NCBI GenBank assembly: GCA_963169875.1
Contig: CAUJEL010000198.1
Span: 1-32,581 of the forward strand
DNA length: 32,581 nucleotides
Source of the DNA: Candidatus Zhuqueibacterota bacterium
GTDB lineage: Bacteria; Zhuqueibacterota; Zhuqueibacteria; Residuimicrobiales; Residuimicrobiaceae
Direction of reading: 5' to 3'
Made by a program: the position numbers and the translations under genes. This document shows, in pieces, positions 8,173-16,253 of the stretch. Position 1 is the stretch's first letter. Each line of letters begins with the position of its first letter. Below the pieces are notes generated by a model that had not been told where the DNA came from, did no database searches, and was given only the letters and a program-made list of their open reading frames with translations.

Positions 8173-8556
8173 ATGCGAAAAACGATTTCCACCGGCAAAG
8201 CGCCCAAAGCCATTGGCCCCTATAGTCAGGCAGTCCAGAGCGGTGACTTGATTTATACGGCAGGCCAGTTGGGCCTGCATCCGCAAACCGGAGAGATGGT
8301 TGCCGGAGGCATCGAAGCGCAGACGCAACAGGCTTTGGAAAATCTGCGCGCCATTCTCGATGCGGCGGGTTCTGGCTTGTCCCAGGTGATCAAGACGACT
8401 GTTTTTTTGAAAAACATGAATGATTTTGCGGCGATGAATGCGGTATATGCCTCTTTCTTTCCCGCGGAACCGCCGGCGCGGTCGGCCGTTGAGGTGGCGC
8501 GGTTGCCCAAGGATGCTCTGGTTGAAGTGGAAGCGGTCGCCAGAGTGGGAGCCTGA
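8173..8556 (+). CDS. ridA: RidA family reactive enamine/imine deaminase
   Basis: At 127 residues this is full length for RidA, which hydrolyses reactive 2-aminoacrylate and related enamines released by PLP enzymes. The family signature PARSAVEVARLPKDALVEVEA is nearly canonical. Arg103 corresponds to the catalytic arginine of RidA proteins and Glu120 to the conserved acid. The N-terminal APKAIGPYSQAV and YTAGQLGLHP segments are also typical. The ATG lies shortly after the repeat copy at 7963-8143, so a promoter, if local, must lie in or beside that repeat. Confidence 0.95.
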   Translation: MRKTISTGKAPKAIGPYSQAVQSGDLIYTAGQLGLHPQTGEMVAGGIEAQTQQALENLRAILDAAGSGLSQVIKTTVFLKNMNDFAAMNAVYASFFPAEPPARSAVEVARLPKDALVEVEAVARVGA

Positions 8557-8562
8557 TTGTTC

Positions 8563-9096
8563 ATGCGTCTTTGGTCAAAATCAGGCGGCCTTGTGCTGTT
8601 CGTGCTGATGGCCGGGTCGTTGTGCGCGCAAACGGATACAGCGGCCGTGGCGGATACAGCGGATGTGGCGGATACAGCGGCTGTGGCGGATACTTCGGCC
8701 CAACGCACTGTGGCCGCGCGTCCCGCCAAATCGCCCACGGGCGCCATGCTGCGCAGCATGGCAATGCCGGGATGGGGGCAGTGGTATAACGGCAAACGCA
8801 TAAAGTCGGTCCTGGTCGCAGGTGGTGAAATCGGCCTGGTTGTCGATGCGATCGTGCAAAATCAGCTGGCGGCGAAAGCTGAGACCCTGTACGAGCGCGA
8901 ATATTACCGCAATAACCGCAGCCTGGCCATCTGGTATCTGGGGGCGCTCATCCTTTACAGCATGGCCGATGCGTATGTGGATGCGCATCTCTTCGATTTC
9001 GATGAGAGCACCACTCTGTCGCTGCAAACGAAGACGATGAATACACCCCTGACAACCCGCCCTGCGCTGGGCCTATCGCTGGTCATGGCATGGTAA
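8563..9096 (+). CDS. DUF5683 family secreted or membrane protein
   Basis: The product has about 177 residues. The N-terminal hydrophobic segment (LVLFVLMAGSLCAQ) is a signal peptide. A low-complexity linker follows, made of tandem DTAAVA-type hexapeptides. The DUF5683 core then reads SMAMPGWGQWYNGKRIKS, a helix VLVAGGEIGLVV, and later AIWYLGALILYSMADAYVDAHLFDFDE; this combination is characteristic of the family in FCB bacteria. Function is unknown, and the family sits in the envelope. ATG 8563 is preferred over TTG 8557 because GGGAG precedes it by about 11 nt. Confidence 0.8.
   Translation: MRLWSKSGGLVLFVLMAGSLCAQTDTAAVADTADVADTAAVADTSAQRTVAARPAKSPTGAMLRSMAMPGWGQWYNGKRIKSVLVAGGEIGLVVDAIVQNQLAAKAETLYEREYYRNNRSLAIWYLGALILYSMADAYVDAHLFDFDESTTLSLQTKTMNTPLTTRPALGLSLVMAW
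8635..8694 (+). repeat. 18-bp tandem repeat inside the DUF5683 gene
   Basis: Three near-perfect copies of an 18-bp unit (GATACAGCGGCNGTGGCG) at 8635-8652, 8653-8670 and 8671-8688 are followed by a decayed fourth. They encode DTAAVA, DTADVA, DTAAVA and DTSAQ in the linker after the signal peptide. Copy number could change by slippage without breaking the frame. Confidence 0.9.
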
Positions 9097-9163
9097 ACTC
9101 TTTTTCACCTGGCACTGCAAACATTTTCTGCGTGGAAACGTCAGTTATACCTTAATCAGGCCG

Positions 9164-9192
9164 TTGCATCTTACCTCTTTTTTGTATATATT
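9164..9192 (+). promoter_or_regulatory. Possible promoter for the HD-domain gene
   Basis: TTGCAT (9164-9169) and TATATT (9187-9192) are separated by 17 nt. The -10 element matches the consensus at 5/6 and the -35 at 3/6. Transcription from it would start near 9199, which leaves no room for a leader before the ATG at 9205 and so favours the ATG at 9238 as the start of the next gene. Confidence 0.4.
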
Positions 9193-9237
9193 ATATGAAA
9201 TTTCATGTCGATCAATATTTTAACCAAAAAGAAAACA

Positions 9238-9783
9238 ATGACTAGAACTGAAGCTTACGAGTTGACGCGGCCGCGGTTCAAGAACATCAATCTTTTTCGT
9301 CATGTTCTGGCCGTCGAAGCCGTGATGCGCGGTCTGGCGCGCCATTTCAAACAGGATGAGGAGCTGTGGGGACTTGCCGGGCTTTTGCACGATCTCGACT
9401 ATGAAGAGACGGCTCAGACCCCGGAACGCCACACCCTGGTGACTGAGGAGCTGTTACAGCCCTATCATCTGCCGGATGAAGTGATTCACGCCATCAAGTG
9501 CCATAATGATATGGCGCCGCTTGAAAGTCTGCTGGACAAGGCTTTGTATGCTGCTGATCCGGTCACCGGACTCATCGTCGCGGCGGCTTTGATGCATCCG
9601 CAGCGCAAACTCGCGCCTGTCGAAGTCGATTTCATTCTGCGGCGTTTCAAGGAGAAGAGCTTTGCCAAAGGCGCCAATCGCGAGCAGATCGCTTCTTGCT
9701 CGGATATGGGATTGAGCCTCGACGCTTTCATCGCCATCGCCCTGGCATCGATGCAGTCGATCAGCAGCGATCTGGGTTTCTGA
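9238..9783 (+). CDS. HD domain metal-dependent phosphohydrolase
   Basis: This HD-superfamily protein has about 181 residues. The N-terminus MTRTEAYELTRPRFKNINLFRHVLAVEA matches the usual family beginning, with His in FRHVLAVE, then the HD pair in WGLAGLLHDLDYEE, a further His in ERHTLVTEE, and IKCHND. These residues would bind divalent metal for phosphomonoester or phosphodiester hydrolysis, probably of a nucleotide, but the substrate is unknown. An in-frame ATG at 9205 would add 11 residues; it lies too close to the likely promoter and outside the family alignment, so 9238 is chosen. The DUF2279-like gene follows 2 bp after its stop. Confidence 0.85.
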   Translation: MTRTEAYELTRPRFKNINLFRHVLAVEAVMRGLARHFKQDEELWGLAGLLHDLDYEETAQTPERHTLVTEELLQPYHLPDEVIHAIKCHNDMAPLESLLDKALYAADPVTGLIVAAALMHPQRKLAPVEVDFILRRFKEKSFAKGANREQIASCSDMGLSLDAFIAIALASMQSISSDLGF

Positions 9784-9784
9784 G

Positions 9785-10159
9785 ATGCACAAACTGGTGC
9801 TCATCTCTCTGCTGCTCTTCGCAGCCATGGCGACAGCCGGCGTTTCAGACGATTCACTGCAAATTCACATGCAGGTTGCCCGTCCGCATCAGGACCTCTG
9901 GTTTGCCAAAGACAAAGGCGATCATTTTCTCGTCAGCGCATTTTTGACAGGCGCCGGCTATTATGCGGCGCGCAGCGAGATGCATCGATCAGATGCATCG
10001 AGTCTTAATGTGGCCGTGGGCTTTTCGTTGTCCATGGGCATTGGCAAAGAGCTTTACGATCGCTACGGCCGTGGCGGACCTTTCAGCCTTAAAGATCTCG
10101 GCGCGGATGTGCTGGGCATTGGCCTGGGATATCTGTTCTGTTCACTGGGAAAAAAATAG
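9785..10159 (+). CDS. DUF2279/YfiM-like envelope protein
   Basis: This 124-residue protein has a signal peptide (MHKLVLISLLLFAAMATAG). The remaining sequence fits the family of small periplasmic or membrane proteins with the pattern DKGDHFLVSAFLTGAGYYAAR, then GFSLSMGIGKELYDRYG, then FSLKDLGADVLGIGLGYLF. The D-K-x-x-H and GKELYD motifs are the recognisable signature; function is not established. It starts 2 bp after the HD gene stop and 23 bp before purF, so it is probably part of that transcript. Confidence 0.7.
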   Translation: MHKLVLISLLLFAAMATAGVSDDSLQIHMQVARPHQDLWFAKDKGDHFLVSAFLTGAGYYAARSEMHRSDASSLNVAVGFSLSMGIGKELYDRYGRGGPFSLKDLGADVLGIGLGYLFCSLGKK

Positions 10160-10182
10160 CATAACTGGTCAGACCGGACAAG

Positions 10183-11586
10183 ATGAAAATAAAGGATCGC
10201 ATAAATTGTAACTGCGCTGTCGTGGGCGTCTCGGGAAGCTCAGATGCCGCAAGGATGGCATACCTGGCTCTTTACGCCCAGCAGCACCGCGGCCAGGAGA
10301 GCACCGGCATCGCCAGCAGCGATGGTCTGCGGCTGAACCGGCATATCGGGCGCGGGCTGGTGGCGGATGTATTCTCGGATCCAGCCGTTTTTAATATGCT
10401 CTCCGGGGATATGGCCATCGGCCATAATCGCTATTCGACAACCGGCGCCTCATCGATTGTCAACGCACAACCTCTGACAGCCAACTTCCGCGAAGGTCAT
10501 TTTGCGATCTGTCACAATGGCAACTTTACCAACTCCGGGCAATTGCGCAGGATGCTGGAAGAACAGGGCTCCCTTTTTCAGACCAGCACCGACACCGAAG
10601 TGGTGCCGCATCTTATCGCCAGATCACGCGAGAAGGAACTGGTTGACAAGATCAAGGATGCGTTGCTGCAGATCAAGGGCGCCTACTCCCTGGTGATGAT
10701 GTGCGGGAACCGCATCTATGCCGCCCGCGATCCCCATGGCTTCCGGCCCCTGTGCCTGGGTTACAAGGATGGCGCTTACATTGTGGCTTCCGAGACCTGT
10801 GCCCTGGATCTGCTGCGGGCTGATCTGCTCCGCGATATTCAGCCCGGCGAATTGATTGAGATTCACGACGGCAAGGTGGAATCGCACCTTTTTTCACCGT
10901 CCAAACCGCGGCATGCTTGCATTTTTGAATTCATCTATTTTGCGCGGCCGGACAGCCGCATCTTCAATGAAAATGTCGACCGGGTTCGCCGTAAACTTGG
11001 TAAAATACTCGCTTTGGAGAGTCCGGCCGATGCTGATATTGTGATTTCTGTGCCGGATTCCAGCAATACCGCGGCTCTTGGTTATTCGCGCCGTTCCAAT
11101 TTAAAGTTTGAGCTGGGCTTGATCCGCAACCACTATGTGGGGCGCACGTTCATCCATCCGCAGCAGGATCTGCGAGATTTCAGCGTCCGGGTTAAATTTA
11201 ACGCGGTTCGCGGCATTCTTCGTGACCGCCGCGTGGTTGTGATCGAAGATTCCATCGTACGCGGCACCACCCTGCGGCAGCTGGTTCGCCTGATTCGTCA
11301 CGCCGGTGCCAAAGAAGTACACGTACGGGTCAGTTCCCCCCCCATCATTTCCCCCTGTTTTTATGGTATGGATTTTCCCAGCCGTAGTGAGCTGATCGCC
11401 GCGCACAAGTCGGTCCAGGAAATTGAAACCTATCTCGAATGCGACACGCTTGCTTATTTATCCCTGGATGGATTGCTAAAGTCTGTCACACATGATGATG
11501 GCGGGTATTGTACGGCGTGTTTCACCGGTGATTATCCGTTGCCGGTTGAAGAAGATTATAACAAACACTTGCACGAGAATAAATAA
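10183..11586 (+). CDS. purF: Amidophosphoribosyltransferase
   Basis: The enzyme performs the first committed step of purine synthesis: PRPP plus glutamine gives phosphoribosylamine. The 467-residue product begins with a short propeptide whose removal would expose catalytic Cys11 (CAVVGVSG). The glutaminase domain shows HRGQESTGIA and GHNRYSTTG, and the PRPP-binding motif is VVVIEDSIVRGTT. Cysteines at about 246 (ACIFEFIYFARPDS), 392 (SPCFYG) and 443/446 (YCTACFTG) match the four ligands of the [4Fe-4S] cluster in the Bacillus-type enzyme. Those enzymes are processed and oxygen-sensitive. Confidence 0.97.
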   Translation: MKIKDRINCNCAVVGVSGSSDAARMAYLALYAQQHRGQESTGIASSDGLRLNRHIGRGLVADVFSDPAVFNMLSGDMAIGHNRYSTTGASSIVNAQPLTANFREGHFAICHNGNFTNSGQLRRMLEEQGSLFQTSTDTEVVPHLIARSREKELVDKIKDALLQIKGAYSLVMMCGNRIYAARDPHGFRPLCLGYKDGAYIVASETCALDLLRADLLRDIQPGELIEIHDGKVESHLFSPSKPRHACIFEFIYFARPDSRIFNENVDRVRRKLGKILALESPADADIVISVPDSSNTAALGYSRRSNLKFELGLIRNHYVGRTFIHPQQDLRDFSVRVKFNAVRGILRDRRVVVIEDSIVRGTTLRQLVRLIRHAGAKEVHVRVSSPPIISPCFYGMDFPSRSELIAAHKSVQEIETYLECDTLAYLSLDGLLKSVTHDDGGYCTACFTGDYPLPVEEDYNKHLHENK

Positions 11587-11603
11587 ATGAGTTGAGGGGG
11601 CGT

Positions 11604-11651
11604 ATGGTCCAACTATCCTGTTTTTCAATGCATCGTCTGGTCCTGCCATGA
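11604..11651 (+). CDS. Putative 15-codon leader peptide overlapping the ubiA start
   Basis: An ATG at 11604 follows GAGGGGG with 5 nt spacing, the strongest ribosome-binding site in this area. It opens a 15-codon frame (MVQLSCFSMHRLVLP) whose TGA overlaps the ubiA ATG as ATGA. The ubiA start has no evident ribosome-binding site of its own. Coupled translation is therefore plausible. There is no run of a single amino acid that would suggest classical attenuation. Confidence 0.4.
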   Translation: MVQLSCFSMHRLVLP

Positions 11652-12604
11652 AGAAAAAGTTCCTCTTGTTGTTTGATTATTTTTTTGTCCTGCGTCCGAC
11701 CCTGTTTTTTCCGGTGTGGACGGTTTCTCTGGCTGGTTATTGGGCGTATGAACGGGCAGTTGTGGCGCCTGGTTGGCATCTCGATTTTCCCGGGCATCAT
11801 TTTGATGATCTGGGGATGATTTTCTACCTGGGCATGCTGACCCTGTTGATGGGCGCTGCATTTCTCATCAATCAGTTGACGGATGTTGAGAGCGACCGGC
11901 TCAATAACAAGCTTTATTTGATCGCCAGCGGCGCCATACCGGTCAAACATGCTGAGGTGCAAAGCGGACTCCTTGTTCTGGTGCCGTTGGGACTGCTTTT
12001 TGCCAATCATCTGCCGGTGGCGCTTTGCGCCGTGCTCATTTTTGCGCTCACGGGCTGGGCGTACAGTTGCAAACCTCTGGCGCTCAAAAACAGGCCCTGG
12101 GGCGGTTTGCTGGCCAATCTCGGCGGTTCTTTATTGATTTTTTCGTTTGGCTGGTTGATAAAAGGTGCGTTTTCATGGGCACTTTTCTTGCACGCATTAC
12201 CGTATATTTTCGGGGTTGGAGCCGTTTATCTGCTCACCACCATACCTGATCTGCCGGGGGATCGGGCGACTGGCAAGGTGACTGTTGCCGTGCGCTACGA
12301 CAGCAAACGGGTGCTGCGCGCCGCGGTATTCGTCGATGGGGCTGCGGTTGTGCTGGCCTTGTTCATGCAGGATTTCGTGGCGTTGACGGCTACTCTGTTG
12401 GCCTGGCCTTTTTTTTATCAGGCTGCGCGACGCGGAGATGTCGATGCGGTTCTGCGTACCAACAAATATGCGACACTGATTCTTTCGCTGTTGATTTGCT
12501 GGCGTTTTCCACTTTATCTGGTGCTTCTGATGACCATCTTTTTTGTCAGCCGCTGGTACTATGCGGCACGTTTTAAAGTCAATTATCCAAGTTTGCGGAC
12601 GTGA
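11648..12604 (+). CDS. UbiA superfamily polyprenyl transferase
   Basis: This 318-residue integral membrane protein has about eight to nine hydrophobic helices. Both aspartate-rich prenyl-diphosphate sites are present: NQLTDVESDRLNNK (Asp79, Asp83) and TTIPDLPGDRATGK (Asp201, Asp205). The motif AYSCKPLALKNRP between them is also typical. UbiA enzymes attach isoprenoid chains to quinone precursors, heme, (bacterio)chlorophyllide or, in archaea, geranylgeranylglyceryl phosphate. The following ferredoxin and geranylgeranyl-reductase-type genes point to a product whose isoprenoid chain is later saturated. DGGGP synthase-like, menaquinone-type and chlorophyll synthase-like roles cannot be separated by eye. 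Confidence 0.88.
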   Translation: MKKKFLLLFDYFFVLRPTLFFPVWTVSLAGYWAYERAVVAPGWHLDFPGHHFDDLGMIFYLGMLTLLMGAAFLINQLTDVESDRLNNKLYLIASGAIPVKHAEVQSGLLVLVPLGLLFANHLPVALCAVLIFALTGWAYSCKPLALKNRPWGGLLANLGGSLLIFSFGWLIKGAFSWALFLHALPYIFGVGAVYLLTTIPDLPGDRATGKVTVAVRYDSKRVLRAAVFVDGAAVVLALFMQDFVALTATLLAWPFFYQAARRGDVDAVLRTNKYATLILSLLICWRFPLYLVLLMTIFFVSRWYYAARFKVNYPSLRT

Positions 12605-12612
12605 GAGGCGTT

Positions 12613-12807
12613 ATGATCGATAAAATCAAACATCTGCAAAACAAATGTGATTTTTGCGGCACCTGCGTCGCGGTATGCCCGCATGATGCCATCGAGTTGG
12701 CGGAAGCTTCGCTGCAGATCTTGTTCAATCGCTGTACCTTGTGCGCCAATTGCATCCATGTCTGTCCAACCCGGGCTTTGGAGATGACCGATGAAAACTC
12801 ACTATGA
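12613..12807 (+). CDS. 2x[4Fe-4S] bacterial-type ferredoxin
   Basis: This small electron carrier of 64 residues has two complete cluster motifs, CDFCGTCVAVCP and CTLCANCIHVCP. ATG 12613 is preceded by GAGAGG; the frame also has a GTG at 12601 overlapping the ubiA stop. The 3' end overlaps the flavoprotein gene by 17 bp, so the two are almost certainly produced together. The likely role is delivering electrons to the adjacent reductase, as known for archaeal geranylgeranyl reductases that depend on a neighbouring ferredoxin. Confidence 0.92.
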   Translation: MIDKIKHLQNKCDFCGTCVAVCPHDAIELAEASLQILFNRCTLCANCIHVCPTRALEMTDENSL

Positions 12808-13960
12808 TATTGTAGTGGTCGGCGGTGGTCCTGCCGGGTCAACGGCCGCTCGCTATGCCGCTGAACAGGGCGCTTCTGTGGTCCTGCTGGAAAAAGACCG
12901 CGAAATCGGCGTGCCGGTGCGCTGCGCAGAGGGGGTTGGAGAAAAAGGACTGTCCGCCCTCATCGCCATCCAGCCGCAGTGGATTGCCCAGCGCATCACC
13001 GGAGCGGTTCTGCATGCGCCTTCCGGCGCAGCCGTGCAATTGCACACCGATGAGTTCGGATATGTGCTGCATCGTAAAATTTTTGATTATGATCTCGCTC
13101 AGATGGCAGCCGGAGCGGGTGTTGAAGTATACACCAAAGCTTACGTCCAGGGGCTGGTGACGGAAGCGGATGAGGTTGCGGGCGTCGTGGTGGAGCATAT
13201 GGGCGTGCGCCAGGCCATATCCGCCCGGCTGGTTATCGCAGCCGATGGCGTGGAGTCCCGCGTCGGCCGATGGGCTGGTTTGGATACACGCTGTTCCATG
13301 CGCGACATTGAAACCTGCGCACAGGTGACCATCGGCAATTACGAGGGGGATGCATCGGTTTGCCATTTCTTTTTTTCCAGTGAATTGTTACCGGGCGGTT
13401 ACGGCTGGATCTTTCCAAAGGGCAATGGCATGGCGAATGTTGGCTTGGGCATTTCCGGCGATAAAGCGCACAGCGGTTCGCCCCATGAACGCTTGCAGAT
13501 TTTTCTGCGCCAGGTTGTGGACCGGCCGGCGATTCTCACCCGGGTTTATGGCAGCGTCCCCTGTGCGGTGACGTTGAAAAAGATCGTGCGTAAAGGATTG
13601 ATGCTGGTTGGGGATGCCGCGCATCAGGCCAATCCGCTGACCGGGGGCGGGATCGTGACGGGCATGGCCGCCGCGGAAATAGCCGGCCGGGTTGCAGCTG
13701 CAGCCATCACAGAGCATGATGTATCCGCAGAACGGTTACAGGAATATGCCAGGTTGTGGGGCGAGGGTGGCGGTGCCAAAATGAACCAATTTTATCGGCT
13801 GAAAAAATTCGCCTTCACCTTGAGCGACGATACATTGAACGGGTTGGCAAAAGCGACCCTCGATTTATCCCCCGAAAAGCGGACTATGACCAATATTTTC
13901 AAAGCCGCTCTGATTAACAAGCCTTCTCTGATACTGGATGCTATTAAATTGTTCACATGA
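12791..13960 (+). CDS. Geranylgeranyl reductase family FAD-dependent oxidoreductase
   Basis: This 389-residue flavoprotein has an N-terminal FAD-binding motif (IVVVGGGPAGSTAAR), the PVRCAEGVGEKG segment with the conserved cysteine of the GGR family, the family-specific GYGWIFPKGNGMANVGLG pattern (YxWxFP...G), and a second FAD motif LMLVGDAAHQANPLTGGGI. GGR enzymes saturate isoprenoid double bonds in archaeal lipids, phytyl chains or quinone tails, taking electrons from ferredoxin or NADPH. The overlapping ferredoxin gene and upstream UbiA gene form a coherent prenyl-transfer and reduction set. The exact substrate is inferred, not seen. Confidence 0.9.
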   Translation: MKTHYDIVVVGGGPAGSTAARYAAEQGASVVLLEKDREIGVPVRCAEGVGEKGLSALIAIQPQWIAQRITGAVLHAPSGAAVQLHTDEFGYVLHRKIFDYDLAQMAAGAGVEVYTKAYVQGLVTEADEVAGVVVEHMGVRQAISARLVIAADGVESRVGRWAGLDTRCSMRDIETCAQVTIGNYEGDASVCHFFFSSELLPGGYGWIFPKGNGMANVGLGISGDKAHSGSPHERLQIFLRQVVDRPAILTRVYGSVPCAVTLKKIVRKGLMLVGDAAHQANPLTGGGIVTGMAAAEIAGRVAAAAITEHDVSAERLQEYARLWGEGGGAKMNQFYRLKKFAFTLSDDTLNGLAKATLDLSPEKRTMTNIFKAALINKPSLILDAIKLFT

Positions 13961-13969
13961 GGTTTTTAT

Positions 13970-14884
13970 TTGCTCAACGTATTGCGAAAATTTCAGGCGG
14001 GATTAGCCAGAACCAAAAATTCTCTGGTGGATGGGATTCAGCGTATTGTCACCCAGGCGCGTGGTCTGGATGAATCAGCTCTGGAAGAGCTGGAAGAGCT
14101 GATGATATTGAGCGATGTGGGCGTCAAGACGGCGGAAACCGTCATCGAGCGTCTGCGCCAGCGAGCGCGCAGTGAGAATGAAACAGATGCCACACGCATC
14201 ACCGCGATGGTCAAAGAGGAACTTGCGGCCATTCTGAGGCAAGGCCAAAAATTGGCGCCCCCGGCACCTTCCCAGCCCTGGGTGATCAGTGTGGTCGGCG
14301 TCAATGGGACAGGTAAAACGACGACCATAGGCAAGCTGGCCCATCGCCAGGCGGTGCAGGGCAAAAAGGTACTGCTGGCTGCTGCGGATACCTTTCGCGC
14401 CGCGGCTGCTGAGCAGCTCCAGATCTGGAAATCGCGCGCCGGCGTGGAGATTGTACAATCGCAAAGCGGCGCGGATCCGGCGGCTGTGGCCTTCGATGCG
14501 GTCAAAGCGGCCATGGCCCGCAAAGTCGATTTTCTCCTCATCGATACGGCTGGCCGGTTGCACACCAAAAGTAATCTCATGGCGGAATTGGTCAAAATCC
14601 ACAAGGTCATCAGCAATCAATGCCCCGGCGCCCCTCATGAAGTGTTATTGGTGATGGACGCGACCACCGGCCAGAACGGCCTGGCACAGGCGCGCAGTTT
14701 TGCCCAGGCTGTACAGATCACCGGCCTGGTCATCACAAAACTCGATGGCACCGCCAAAGGCGGCATTGTTTTTTCCATCGTCCAGGAACTGGGTATACCG
14801 GTTCGCTTTGTCGGACTGGGGGAACAGATCGACGATTTGCAGGAATTCGATCCGGACACTTTTGTCGAGGCATTGTTCGGATGA
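13970..14884 (+). CDS. ftsY: Signal recognition particle receptor FtsY
   Basis: The 304-residue protein carries the N and G domains only, without the acidic A domain found in enterobacteria. GTPase motifs are G1 GVNGTGKTTT (residues 110-119), DTFRAAAAEQL near 140, DTAGR at 192-196, TKLDGTAKGG near 258 and the C-terminal GLGEQIDDLQEFDP. FtsY docks SRP-ribosome complexes at the inner membrane. The start is TTG with GAGG seven bases upstream. The stop overlaps the rimO start as ATGA, so the two are translationally coupled. Confidence 0.97.
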   Translation: MLNVLRKFQAGLARTKNSLVDGIQRIVTQARGLDESALEELEELMILSDVGVKTAETVIERLRQRARSENETDATRITAMVKEELAAILRQGQKLAPPAPSQPWVISVVGVNGTGKTTTIGKLAHRQAVQGKKVLLAAADTFRAAAAEQLQIWKSRAGVEIVQSQSGADPAAVAFDAVKAAMARKVDFLLIDTAGRLHTKSNLMAELVKIHKVISNQCPGAPHEVLLVMDATTGQNGLAQARSFAQAVQITGLVITKLDGTAKGGIVFSIVQELGIPVRFVGLGEQIDDLQEFDPDTFVEALFG

Positions 14885-16167
14885 AATTATTCTATGTCAG
14901 CCTGGGCTGCCCCAAAAACAGCATCGATCTCGAAACAATCCTCGGCCATCTGTCCGGCAGCATCGACTACGTGGATCGCCCTGAACAGGCGGATGTTGTA
15001 TTGGTCAATACCTGCGCCTTTATCAACGCCGCCAAGCAGGAATCCATCGAAACGATTCTCGAACTGGCGGCGTATAAGAAAGAAAAGCCGGAACTCAAGG
15101 TTCTGGTCGCGGGTTGTCTGCCGCAGCGCTACCGCGACGAGCTGGCGCAAGAAATGGTTGAAGTGGATGCTTTTTTCAACCATCGGGATGCCCAGCGAAC
15201 GGCGGCGCAAGTGCGCGACTATCTGGCCTGCAACAATGCCGCATCGAACAAGCGTCATCGCCTGACGCCGCGGCATTATGCCTATTTGCGCATCGCCGAT
15301 GGCTGCGACAACCGCTGTACCTACTGCGCCATCCCGCTGATCAAGGGCGGATATCACAGCCGGCCGCTGCCTGAGATCGTTGCCGAGGCCGAAGAACTGG
15401 TGCGCGATGGCGCCCGTGAATTGCTGCTGGTCGCCCAGGATACCACGCAGTACGGAACCGATTTGCAGGCACAGCAGCGGCTTCATCATGTCCTGCAGGC
15501 GCTGCAGCAAGTCCGGGATGTGCGCTGGATTCGCTTGCTCTACACCCATCCGGCCCATTGGTATCCCGAGCTGATCGAAACCGTGGCGGGTCTGGAAAAA
15601 GTGGTGCCCTATGTCGATCTGCCCATCCAGCATATTTCGAGTCGCGTGATCAAGGCGATGGGCCGAAAAACGGATCGCAGGCACATCGAGAGGCTCATTG
15701 AGGAGCTGCGCAACAAGATTCCCGACCTGGCCATACGCACGACATTGATCGTCGGCTTCCCGGGCGAAAGTGAATCTGATTTTGCTGAATTGCGTCAGTT
15801 TGTCGCTGCAACCGCTTTTGAGCGGCTGGGAGTGTTCACCTATTCACAGGAAGAGAACACCGTGGCGGGAGGTTGGGAGGATGCGATCCCTGAGGCGGTG
15901 AAACAAGCGCGTCAGGCGGAACTGATGGAGATACAAGCCGATATCTCCTGTGAGCGCAACCAGGCGATGATCGGGCGGCAGTTTGAGGTGGTTGTGGATG
16001 AAATCGGCGAGGAAGGGCATGCCATCGCGCGTTCGCGCTGGGATGCTCCTGAAATAGATAATACGGTGATTTTGGATTCACGTGCGCAAACGGGCGCGTT
16101 CGCCCTGGTGACGTGCACAGCCGCAGATATCTACGATTTGCGGGCACATATCGATAAAATTGTATGA
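14881..16167 (+). CDS. rimO: Ribosomal protein S12 methylthiotransferase RimO
   Basis: RimO is a radical-SAM enzyme that adds a methylthio group to an aspartate of ribosomal protein S12. The 428-residue product has the N-terminal MTTase domain with cluster cysteines 10, 45 and 79 (SLGCPKNSID, VNTCAF, VAGCLPQRY), the radical-SAM CxxxCxxC at 142/146/149 in DGCDNRCTYCAIP, then a C-terminal TRAM-type domain. SLGCPKN and DLPIQHISSRVIKAMGR distinguish RimO from MiaB with good confidence. Confidence 0.95.
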   Translation: MKLFYVSLGCPKNSIDLETILGHLSGSIDYVDRPEQADVVLVNTCAFINAAKQESIETILELAAYKKEKPELKVLVAGCLPQRYRDELAQEMVEVDAFFNHRDAQRTAAQVRDYLACNNAASNKRHRLTPRHYAYLRIADGCDNRCTYCAIPLIKGGYHSRPLPEIVAEAEELVRDGARELLLVAQDTTQYGTDLQAQQRLHHVLQALQQVRDVRWIRLLYTHPAHWYPELIETVAGLEKVVPYVDLPIQHISSRVIKAMGRKTDRRHIERLIEELRNKIPDLAIRTTLIVGFPGESESDFAELRQFVAATAFERLGVFTYSQEENTVAGGWEDAIPEAVKQARQAELMEIQADISCERNQAMIGRQFEVVVDEIGEEGHAIARSRWDAPEIDNTVILDSRAQTGAFALVTCTAADIYDLRAHIDKIV

Positions 16168-16253
16168 ACATGAAATTGAAATGTATCGCGCCGCCGCTGT
16201 GTTTCAGTTAAAGGTGTGTGAATGAGCAATATCTGTTCGAAAGGAAACATCTT

